Source: Bacteroidales bacterium (GTDB lineage Bacteria > Bacteroidota > Bacteroidia > Bacteroidales > UBA932). From it: DNA of 7,200 nt. Shown here one piece after another: positions 1-5,804 of the stretch; the stretch's first letter is position 1, and every line of letters starts with the position of its first letter. Both the position numbers and the translations under genes were made by a program. The notes under the pieces are model-generated. The model did not search any database. It was not told the DNA's origin and was given only the letters and a program-made list of their open reading frames with translations. The stretch lies in contig JAFZIX010000069.1 of the NCBI GenBank assembly GCA_017554135.1, forward strand, positions 1 to 7,200. Direction: 5' to 3'.

Positions 1-1
1 G

Positions 2-706
2 ATCCTGAGTCTCGACCGCGAAGCCCGCAAGATGAGCCTTGGTCTCAAGCAACTCACCATCAATCCCTGGGACAGCATCCGCGAGAAGTATCCTGTCGGC
101 AGCCAGCAGAAGGCCACCGTCCGCAACATCACCAACTTCGGTGTCTTCGCCGAGCTTGAGGATGGTGTCGAGGGCCTGATCCACATCAGCGATCTCAGCT
201 GGAACAAGATCAAGCATCCTTCAGAGGTTGTCGCTCCCGGTGACACCATCGAGGTTCAGATCCTTGATTTCGATGAGGCCAACCATAAGCTCAGCCTTGG
301 CCACAAGCAGCTCACTCCCAACCCTTGGGATGAGATCGAGGCCAAGTTCCCCGTCGGTTCCACCGTTGAAGGCACCGTGGCTTCCACCACCGACAAGGGC
401 GCAAACATCGCCCTGGACGGCGCAGAGGGCTTCGCATTCAACCGCGAGCTTGTGAAGGAAGACGGCAAGCAGGCAGTTGTCGGCGACAAACTCCCCTTCA
501 AGGTCGTTGAGCTCCGCCGCAGCACCAGCCGCATCCTCCTCAGCCACCTCCGCACCTATCAGGAAGTGAAGGAGAAGGCTGCAGCCAGCGAGGCTGCAAG
601 CACCAGCAAGGCTGTGAAGAACATCAACAAGAATGTCGAGAAGACCACCCTCGGTGACATCGACGCTCTTGCCGCTCTCAAGGAGAAACTTGAGAAGGGT
701 GAGTAA
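2..706 (+). CDS. rpsA: 30S ribosomal protein S1, 3' part (5' end outside the window)
   Basis: S1 binds mRNA on the 30S subunit through tandem OB-fold S1 domains. The reading frame is open from the left edge (ILSLDREARKMSLGLKQL), so the Met at 32 is an internal residue at the end of a truncated S1 domain and not the start. A complete S1 domain follows (about 62-316) with the classic core ITNFGVFAELEDGVEGLIHISDLSW and the closing KLSLGHKQL. A second, more diverged S1 domain (about 317-556) opens with the same NPWDEIEAKFPVG phrase but has lost the typical GLIH core. The protein ends in an Ala/Lys/Glu-rich tail with an LGDIDALAALKEKL-like helix. Codon choice is narrow (mostly AAG, CTC, ATC, AAC, CGC, GGT/GGC), as expected of a highly expressed ribosomal gene and visibly stricter than in the genes that follow. 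rnz starts 6 nt after the stop. Confidence 0.95.
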   Translation: MLSLDREARKMSLGLKQLTINPWDSIREKYPVGSQQKATVRNITNFGVFAELEDGVEGLIHISDLSWNKIKHPSEVVAPGDTIEVQILDFDEANHKLSLGHKQLTPNPWDEIEAKFPVGSTVEGTVASTTDKGANIALDGAEGFAFNRELVKEDGKQAVVGDKLPFKVVELRRSTSRILLSHLRTYQEVKEKAAASEAASTSKAVKNINKNVEKTTLGDIDALAALKEKLEKGE

Positions 707-712
707 TCGCTG

Positions 713-1621
713 ATGAACTTCACGCTGACGATATTGGGTTCGGCTTCGGCCCTGCCCTTTTCCGACAGAAATCCAAGCGCCCAGGCACTGTCCGTGCACG
801 GGCGCTTGTTTCTGATTGATTGCGGGGAAGGGACTCAGCAGCGTATCCGGCAGGAGCATCTGTCGTTCGTGAAGATAGAGGCGATTTTCATTTCGCATAT
901 TCACGGGGATCATGTTTTCGGCCTTTTCGGCATCCTCAGCACCATGAGTTTGTATCATCGTGTGGCGCCGCTTAATATTTATGGCCCGGGGAATCTTGGT
1001 CCCGTTCTTAATTTTTACCGCTCTTATTTTGGCGCTGACCTGTCGTATGAGGTGATATTCCATGACCTCGGGGCCGGGGCGGCGTCTTTCCTCTACTCGC
1101 CGAAAAAAGGCTTCGTAGAGGAAAGCGCCGCGCCCGGCAATGGTGAATGCCTGCTGCGGATCACGGCATTCCCGTTGAATCACAAAATCGAGTGCTACGG
1201 ATTCAGGTTCGACGAGATAGTCGGTCCCCGCAGCAATCCATGGAAGCCGCGGAGTTATGCCTATGTGTCCGATACGGCGCCGTTCGAGGGGCTGGCCGGG
1301 TACGTGAAGGGCGTGGATCTGCTGTATCACGAGGCGACCTATCCTGCGGAGATGGAGGATAAGGCCGCACAGTATTTCCATTCTACTACTACGCAGGCGG
1401 CCGCCTGCGCAAAAGAGGCCGGGGTCGGCAGACTGATCATCGGCCATTATTCCTCCCGGGTAAAGGACATCGCCAGCCTGGGCGGGGAATGCAGGGAGAT
1501 TTTCCCTGAAAGCTATACCGTAAATGATGGAGATGTCTTCGAAATTCCGTATATTCGCGAATATGAAGAGAGTTCTCCTGATTCTTGTTGCGATGCTGAC
1601 GGGGCTGATAGCCTTGTCTGA
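713..1621 (+). CDS. rnz: Ribonuclease Z (tRNA 3'-endonuclease), short-armed variant
   Basis: This metallo-beta-lactamase-fold nuclease (302 aa) is expected to remove 3' trailers from tRNA precursors in the cytoplasm. The zinc and catalytic motifs are all present: IDCGEGTQ (residues 35-42), HIHGDH (62-67), PLNHKIECYGF with H156, SDT with D187, HEATY (206-210), HSTTTQAA (223-230) and GHYSSR with H245. Between GFRF (about 163-166) and YVSDT there are only about 18 residues. Other bacterial RNase Z proteins carry the flexible tRNA-binding arm there and are about 35-40 residues longer in this stretch, so that arm is largely missing. Total length stays normal because the loop at about 118-150 is longer and an acidic tail follows the usual VNDGDVFEI ending. 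That tail (from about residue 284) is encoded where the gene overlaps the next one. Family assignment is secure; tRNA-processing activity is inferred. Confidence 0.92.
   Translation: MNFTLTILGSASALPFSDRNPSAQALSVHGRLFLIDCGEGTQQRIRQEHLSFVKIEAIFISHIHGDHVFGLFGILSTMSLYHRVAPLNIYGPGNLGPVLNFYRSYFGADLSYEVIFHDLGAGAASFLYSPKKGFVEESAAPGNGECLLRITAFPLNHKIECYGFRFDEIVGPRSNPWKPRSYAYVSDTAPFEGLAGYVKGVDLLYHEATYPAEMEDKAAQYFHSTTTQAAACAKEAGVGRLIIGHYSSRVKDIASLGGECREIFPESYTVNDGDVFEIPYIREYEESSPDSCCDADGADSLV
1551..1564. repeat. Perfect 14-bp palindrome overlapping the glucosaminidase start codon
   Basis: ATATTCGCGAATAT is its own reverse complement; its last two bases are the first two of the ATG at 1563. It lies inside the rnz coding region (YIREY). 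It could hide or expose the start codon in RNA or bind a protein dimer, but about one such palindrome per 16 kb is expected by chance. Confidence 0.35.
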
Positions 1622-2558
1622 TACTCCACAGAACGAATATATAAAGAAGTATGCGCCCGTGGCCGTGAGCGAGATGGCTCGTTCCGGCGTGCCGGCGAGT
1701 ATCACTCTTGCGCAGGGGATGCTGGAGAGCCGCTACGGCCTTTCCAGTCTGGCTGCGGACGGCAACAATCACTTCGGTATCAAGTGCCACCGCAATTGGA
1801 AAGGCAAGAGCATGCGGGTGAATGACGATGCCCCTAACGAGTGCTTCCGGGTGTATGGGAGCGCGGAGGAGTCCTTCAAAGACCATAGCGATTTCCTGCG
1901 CTATCAGGACAGGTACAAGGATCTTTTCGAACTGAAGCCTACGGACTACAAAGGCTGGGCGCGCGGGCTGAAGAAGGCCGGGTATGCCACCGATCCGAAA
2001 TATGCCGAGAAACTGATCAAAATCATCGAGGATTACCAATTATATAAATATGATACGGGAGGAGCCGTGAGTTCCGGCGGAGATTCCGCTCCCGCGCCCG
2101 TGGCAGTGCCCGAGAGCCCTCTGAAGATAGAGAAGAAGGCGCAGGTGGAGGTGCAGAACCCCGTGCGGCGTTCGCAGGCGAATGAGACCTACAGTTTCCG
2201 CATGGACCGCAAGGTCTACAAGAAGAACGGCATCCTCTGTGTGTATGCCGAGCACGAGGACACCTACGAGAGCATCGCCCTGGAATTCAATCTCTTCCAG
2301 AAGGAAATCCTCCGTTTCAACGACGTTTCCGCAATGCGGCCGCTGAAGATAGGGGAGGTGGTCTACCTGAAGCCCAAGAAGCGCCAGGCGCCTTTCGGCC
2401 TTCCTATGTACGTGGCTGATGACAAGCCGCTTACGCTCTGGGAAATCTCCCAGCGTTTCGGCATAAAAATGAAATTCCTCCTGAAGTGGAATCCGGGTAT
2501 GCCGGCGGACTATATGCCCATGGAGGGTGATGTTATCTACCTGAAAAAAATCAAATGA
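1563..2558 (+). CDS. Secreted glucosaminidase (GH73-type) with two C-terminal LysM-like repeats
   Basis: The product is a predicted peptidoglycan hydrolase, probably an endo-beta-N-acetylglucosaminidase acting in the periplasm or on the cell surface. The ATG at 1563 is chosen because it starts a clean signal peptide (MKRVLLILVAMLTGLIALS, cleavage near residue 19); the in-frame ATG at 1524 would put 13 polar residues ahead of it. The 331-aa protein has a glucosaminidase domain at about residues 25-165, with ITLAQGMLESRYG carrying the likely catalytic E56, then GNNHFGIKCH and VYGSAEESFKDHSDFL. A Ser/Ala/Pro-rich linker (about 166-190) follows, then two LysM-like segments at about 226-274 (EHEDTYESIALEFNL...VVYLKP) and 282-331 (PLTLWEISQRFGI...GDVIYLKK), which would bind glycan strands. 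The gene overlaps the end of rnz by 59 nt in another frame and its stop overlaps the mltG start (ATGA). Function is inferred from motifs. Confidence 0.88.
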   Translation: MKRVLLILVAMLTGLIALSDTPQNEYIKKYAPVAVSEMARSGVPASITLAQGMLESRYGLSSLAADGNNHFGIKCHRNWKGKSMRVNDDAPNECFRVYGSAEESFKDHSDFLRYQDRYKDLFELKPTDYKGWARGLKKAGYATDPKYAEKLIKIIEDYQLYKYDTGGAVSSGGDSAPAPVAVPESPLKIEKKAQVEVQNPVRRSQANETYSFRMDRKVYKKNGILCVYAEHEDTYESIALEFNLFQKEILRFNDVSAMRPLKIGEVVYLKPKKRQAPFGLPMYVADDKPLTLWEISQRFGIKMKFLLKWNPGMPADYMPMEGDVIYLKKIK

Positions 2559-3586
2559 AGAAGAAAGGAAATAAATGGCTTGGAAGGCTGCTTGCCGGAG
2601 TGTTTGTCGCGATCGTCGTAGTGGGCGGAGGCAAGGCCTGGACATGGCTGAGCGACAATAAGTTACCCAATGTCAAGATGGGCAGGGACCTCTATGTTTA
2701 TCCCTATACAACATCGGAAGATGTGCTGGCGGAACTGGATTCCTGCGTGAGCCGCCCCGGCAGTCTGAAGCGCGCCTTCGAGGAGCATCAGGTCGCACAT
2801 TATATCAAACCCGGGCATTATCTGGTTAAAGCAGGGCAGACCAGCGCCTATATTTCCCGCATGCTCAACAACGGCTGGCAGACTCCTGTGCAACTCCGCA
2901 TTCCGGCTGTCCGGCTGAAAAGTTCTCTCGCCAGGGCCATCTCTTCGCAGATGATGACGGACTCTGCCACGGTGGCCGAAGCTTTGATAAATGATCAGAT
3001 TCTCGGGCGCTATGGATTCAACTCAGCAACGGCCTTTTCCCTCTTCATTCCGGACACCTACGAGATGTATTGGACCGCCTCTATAGACGATATATTCGCA
3101 CGGCAGAAGAAGGCCTGGGATGCCTACTGGACGGAGGATAACGTCGCTAAGGCCAAACGTTTGGGCCTCAGCAAGTTGCAGGTGTCTATCCTGGCTTCTA
3201 TAGTGAAGGGGGAGAGCAATCTCCCGAAGGATTATCCCAAGCTTGCCGGAGTGTATATCAACCGTCTTCGCAAGGGGATGAAACTGCAGGCCTGCCCGAC
3301 CGTGGCTTTCCTCCTGAATTACGAGACGACTCGAATTCTTAACAAAGATTTGCAGATAGATTCACCATACAATACCTACAAATATGCAGGTCTTCCTCCG
3401 GGGCCTATTGCCGTGCCCGGAAAGGAGTATCTTAATGCGGTCCTGAACCCGGATACTTCATCCGGTTTTCTCTTCTTCTGCGCCGATCCGTCCTTTGACG
3501 GTTCACATCGTTTTGCCCGCACTTACTCGGAGCATATGAAGAATTCGCGGGATTATCAAACTGCGCTTGCAGCAAGGGGGAAGTGA
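2555..3586 (+). CDS. mltG: Endolytic murein transglycosylase MltG (YceG-like)
   Basis: MltG is an inner-membrane lytic transglycosylase that cuts nascent glycan strands and so is thought to set strand length near the elongation machinery. At 343 aa it is the family's usual length. It has a short basic cytoplasmic start, one membrane helix (about residues 10-32), a LysM-like region (about 40-110) and the YceG catalytic domain. Visible motifs are FIPDTYEMYW (164-173), LASIVKGES with the conserved catalytic Glu at 220, GVYINRLRKGMKLQACPTV (232-250), IDSPYNTYKYAGLPPGPI (268-285) and the C-terminal FFCADPSFDGSHRFARTYSEH. Two residues are unusual: the family's QxDPTV is QACPTV here (C247), and the first Glu of the common ExE motif is K218. 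The start codon overlaps the glucosaminidase stop (ATGA), suggesting translational coupling of two wall-cleaving enzymes. The assignment is firm; full activity with C247 is uncertain. Confidence 0.93.
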   Translation: MKKKGNKWLGRLLAGVFVAIVVVGGGKAWTWLSDNKLPNVKMGRDLYVYPYTTSEDVLAELDSCVSRPGSLKRAFEEHQVAHYIKPGHYLVKAGQTSAYISRMLNNGWQTPVQLRIPAVRLKSSLARAISSQMMTDSATVAEALINDQILGRYGFNSATAFSLFIPDTYEMYWTASIDDIFARQKKAWDAYWTEDNVAKAKRLGLSKLQVSILASIVKGESNLPKDYPKLAGVYINRLRKGMKLQACPTVAFLLNYETTRILNKDLQIDSPYNTYKYAGLPPGPIAVPGKEYLNAVLNPDTSSGFLFFCADPSFDGSHRFARTYSEHMKNSRDYQTALAARGK

Positions 3587-3588
3587 AT

Positions 3589-5667
3589 ATGGAAGAAATC
3601 GTCGCCAGAGCCAGGGCTTTTGCCCTGAAGGCGCTAGCGGATGAGCAGCGCTACGACGGGACGCCCTTCATCGGGCATCCCGACGCCGTCGCGGCCATCG
3701 CCCGCGACGAACTCGGCCTGCCGGCCGAGTGCAGCGCCGCGGTCTATCTCCACGAAGCCACCAGGGCGCATAAAGATTTGGATATCAGCGACTTCCCTCA
3801 GGATGTGCTGACCATGGTAGACGGCCTGAACAAGATTTCTACCATCAAGCCGAAAGACACCCGCCTGGAGGCTGAAAACTATAAGAAACTGATAGTCCAG
3901 TACTCCACCGACCCTCGGGTTACCGTGCTTAAGATCGCGGACCGGCTGGAGGTGATGCGCAAACTCTCCATCTTCCCTAAGAGTTCGAGGGATCAGAAGA
4001 TACTGGAAACCCTGATGCTGTATATCCCTCTGGCGCACCAGTTGGGGCTATACAACATCAAGAGCGAACTCGAGAACATCTACTTCCGCTATGCGGATCC
4101 GGAGCAGTACCGCACCATCACCAACAAACTCAAGGCCACCGAGCGTGACCGTGAAAGGCTGATGGAGGAATTCATCGAGCCTCTCAAGCAGAAACTGCAC
4201 GAGGCCGGCATCGAATACAAACTGAAGATACGCACCAAGACAGCCTATTCCATCTACCGCAAGATGCAGGTGCAGAAAGTGCCTTTCGAGGGTGTGTACG
4301 ACGTTTTTGCCATCCGTTTCATCATAGACTGCGAGCAGGATCCCGTGCTGGAAAAGGAACTATGCTGGAAGGTATATTCCTATGTGACCGAGGAGTATGA
4401 ACCGGATACCTCGCGCCTCCGGGACTGGCTCACCACACCCCGCCCGAACGGCTATGAAAGCCTGCATATCACCGTTAAAAACAAGCGGGGGAATGCCCTG
4501 GAGGTGCAGATCCGCACCAAACGGATGGACTACGAGGCCGAGAACGGGCAGGCCGCCCACTGGGCCTACAAGGGAGTGCAGCACGAGGCCAGCATGGACC
4601 GCTGGCTGACATCCGTCCGCTATGCGCTCGAGCATCCTTCGGAAGCCAAGCCGGAGGATCTGCCCCAGCCGCCGAGCAAGGAGATATTCGTATTCACCCC
4701 CACAGGCGAACTCAGGATCCTCTCTGCAGGTGCCTCGGTGCTGGATTTCGCCTTCAATATCCACACTAACGTGGGCATCCACTGCACCGGCGGCCGCATC
4801 GGTGGAAAGGCCGTTTCCATCCGCGAAAAGCTGCACACCGGCGACACGGTGGAAATCATCACCTCCAAGAATCAGCGCCCGAACCAGGACTGGCTGAATT
4901 ACGTCGTTTCTTCCAAGGCCCGCACCAAGATCCGTCAGGAGCTTGATGCCGAAGAGCGCAAACTGGCTGCAGACGGCCGCGAACTGCTGGAGCGCCGCCT
5001 AAAGAACTGGAAGCTTGAGTGGCCGGACGACATGCAGCAGGAGTACATGAAGGCCCGCCACTACACCTCCGTAATCGCTTTCATGGCGGATATCGCCCGG
5101 GAGGTGGTGGATGTGAATGACATCAAGGCCTACATCCTCAAGCAGGAAGAAGGGCCGCAGGAGGTAGTGCAGGCCAGCAAGGAGCGCAACCTCAGTTTCA
5201 GTTCCGGCTCGGATGAAATCCTGGTCATCAACGCCAAGAACGTCCGCGGGCTGGACTACAAACTTGCAAAGTGCTGCAATCCGGTTTTTGGGGACGATGT
5301 ATTCGGCTTCGTGACCCGCACCGACGGCATAAAGATACACCGCATGGGCTGTCCCAACGCCGCTCAGTTGATGGAGAAGTATCCCTACCGCATCCAGAAG
5401 GTCGTCTGGCAGGATAGTGCTTCCTCCGGCGATTTCCAATGCACGCTCAACATCTCCGCCGACAGGGAACAGGCTGCCCTGGCGTCTATAATGGAGATTA
5501 TCGGGCAATACAAGGCCTCTATGCGTTCGTTTACGGTGAATGAGAACAGCCGCGGGGGCACCTACGACATCTCTGTGCGCCTCCTGGTGCCTTCCAATAC
5601 CGAACTGGACAAGATCATTTCCCAGATCGGAGCGCTTAAAAATGTCCTCCGTGTAAAGCGCGTCTAA
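3589..5667 (+). CDS. RelA/SpoT-family (p)ppGpp synthetase, long form with degenerate HD domain
   Basis: This ribosome-associated stringent-response enzyme transfers pyrophosphate from ATP to GDP or GTP. The ATG at 3589 (692 aa) lies 8 nt after AAGGGGG; an in-frame GTG at 3583 overlapping the mltG stop is the alternative and adds two residues. Domains in order: HD (about 1-150), synthetase (about 190-330), TGS (about 365-425), helical region, CC/zinc-finger (C562, C563, H584, C588) and ACT (about 615-692). The synthetase looks intact: YDVFAIR with D238, RPNGYESLH with Y289, LEVQIRT with E305 and AAHWAYKG. TGS keeps the His of FNIHTN (H392), which touches the A-site tRNA in other long Rel proteins. 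In the HD domain H30, H55 and D118 remain, but the usual LLHDVVEDT reads YLHEATRAH, losing the EDT acidic pair and changing HD to HE. Synthetase-dominant function like RelA is the likely reading; Rel versus RelA naming is left open. Confidence 0.93.
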   Translation: MEEIVARARAFALKALADEQRYDGTPFIGHPDAVAAIARDELGLPAECSAAVYLHEATRAHKDLDISDFPQDVLTMVDGLNKISTIKPKDTRLEAENYKKLIVQYSTDPRVTVLKIADRLEVMRKLSIFPKSSRDQKILETLMLYIPLAHQLGLYNIKSELENIYFRYADPEQYRTITNKLKATERDRERLMEEFIEPLKQKLHEAGIEYKLKIRTKTAYSIYRKMQVQKVPFEGVYDVFAIRFIIDCEQDPVLEKELCWKVYSYVTEEYEPDTSRLRDWLTTPRPNGYESLHITVKNKRGNALEVQIRTKRMDYEAENGQAAHWAYKGVQHEASMDRWLTSVRYALEHPSEAKPEDLPQPPSKEIFVFTPTGELRILSAGASVLDFAFNIHTNVGIHCTGGRIGGKAVSIREKLHTGDTVEIITSKNQRPNQDWLNYVVSSKARTKIRQELDAEERKLAADGRELLERRLKNWKLEWPDDMQQEYMKARHYTSVIAFMADIAREVVDVNDIKAYILKQEEGPQEVVQASKERNLSFSSGSDEILVINAKNVRGLDYKLAKCCNPVFGDDVFGFVTRTDGIKIHRMGCPNAAQLMEKYPYRIQKVVWQDSASSGDFQCTLNISADREQAALASIMEIIGQYKASMRSFTVNENSRGGTYDISVRLLVPSNTELDKIISQIGALKNVLRVKRV

Positions 5668-5695
5668 CCGCTTTTTCCATACTCTTTCGTAGCAG

Positions 5696-5718
5696 GTGAA
5701 TATTCATCGAATATTCGC
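5696..5718 (+). other. Hairpin formed by two copies of GAATATTC
   Basis: The 8-bp palindrome GAATATTC occurs at 5698-5705 and again at 5709-5716, separated by ATC. Because each copy is self-complementary, the two pair into an 8-bp stem with a 3-nt loop, extended outward by a U-G and a G-C pair (5697/5717, 5696/5718). It lies 29 nt after the rel stop. No T-run follows it directly, so it may be an RNA 3'-end stabiliser or a DNA operator and is not a standard terminator. Confidence 0.5.
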
Positions 5719-5737
5719 GTGCAGGCCATTTAATAGT

Positions 5738-5767
5738 CAAAAATGGAACATTTTTGCGCGTTTTTTT
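5738..5767 (+). terminator. Possible rho-independent terminator after the rel operon
   Basis: CAAAAATG (5738-5745) and CATTTTTG (5749-5756) form a perfect 8-bp stem with a GAA loop; CGCG and then seven T residues (5761-5767) follow. The stem is A/T-rich, so it would be a weak terminator, and the T-run starts 4 nt after the stem. It is the best candidate for the end of the rpsA-rel transcript. The right arm also serves as part of a promoter-like signal. Confidence 0.4.
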
Positions 5768-5783
5768 GTACATTCGTAATTTG
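5753..5783 (+). promoter_or_regulatory. Bacteroidota-type promoter candidate for the OmpA/DUF3575-like gene
   Basis: TTTG at 5753-5756 fits the -33 element, and GTAATTTG at 5776-5783, 19 nt further on, resembles the -7 element TAnnTTTG (6 of 8 positions; read as TAATTTG it is one base short). Transcription would start near 5790, giving a leader of about 15 nt before the ATG at 5805. Position, spacing and the absence of any other candidate in the gap support it; the imperfect -7 box limits confidence. Confidence 0.4.
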
Positions 5784-5786
5784 TGG

Positions 5787-5797
5787 GGGTATTACCC
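5787..5797. promoter_or_regulatory. Small inverted repeat GGGTA-T-TACCC near the predicted transcription start
   Basis: Two 5-bp arms are separated by one base, between the promoter candidate and the start codon at 5805. The position suits a repressor site or a small leader structure, but a repeat this short can arise by chance. Confidence 0.2.
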
Positions 5798-5804
5798 ATA
5801 CCTG

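Noticed and set aside
32..34. ATG as a start of a short S1-domain protein
   Set aside because: The frame continues upstream to the window edge with typical S1-domain sequence, so this Met is internal.
949..980. TTTG followed by TAATATTT inside rnz as a promoter
   Set aside because: The second element matches TAnnTTTG poorly and it lies within a coding region with no gene start nearby.
1524..1562. Upstream ATG for the glucosaminidase
   Set aside because: It adds 13 polar residues before the signal peptide and lengthens the rnz overlap; the ATG at 1563 gives a standard signal peptide.
221..1705. A 494-codon open frame on the minus strand across rpsA and rnz
   Set aside because: It is antisense to two clear conserved genes, its translation shows no recognisable domain, and biased codon use in rpsA easily keeps the opposite frame open.
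2040..2645. Minus-strand open frame over the glucosaminidase and mltG start
   Set aside because: It is antisense to two well-supported genes and has no recognisable motif.
4360..4836. Minus-strand open frames inside rel
   Set aside because: They lie within the conserved synthetase and TGS coding region and look like codon-bias shadows.
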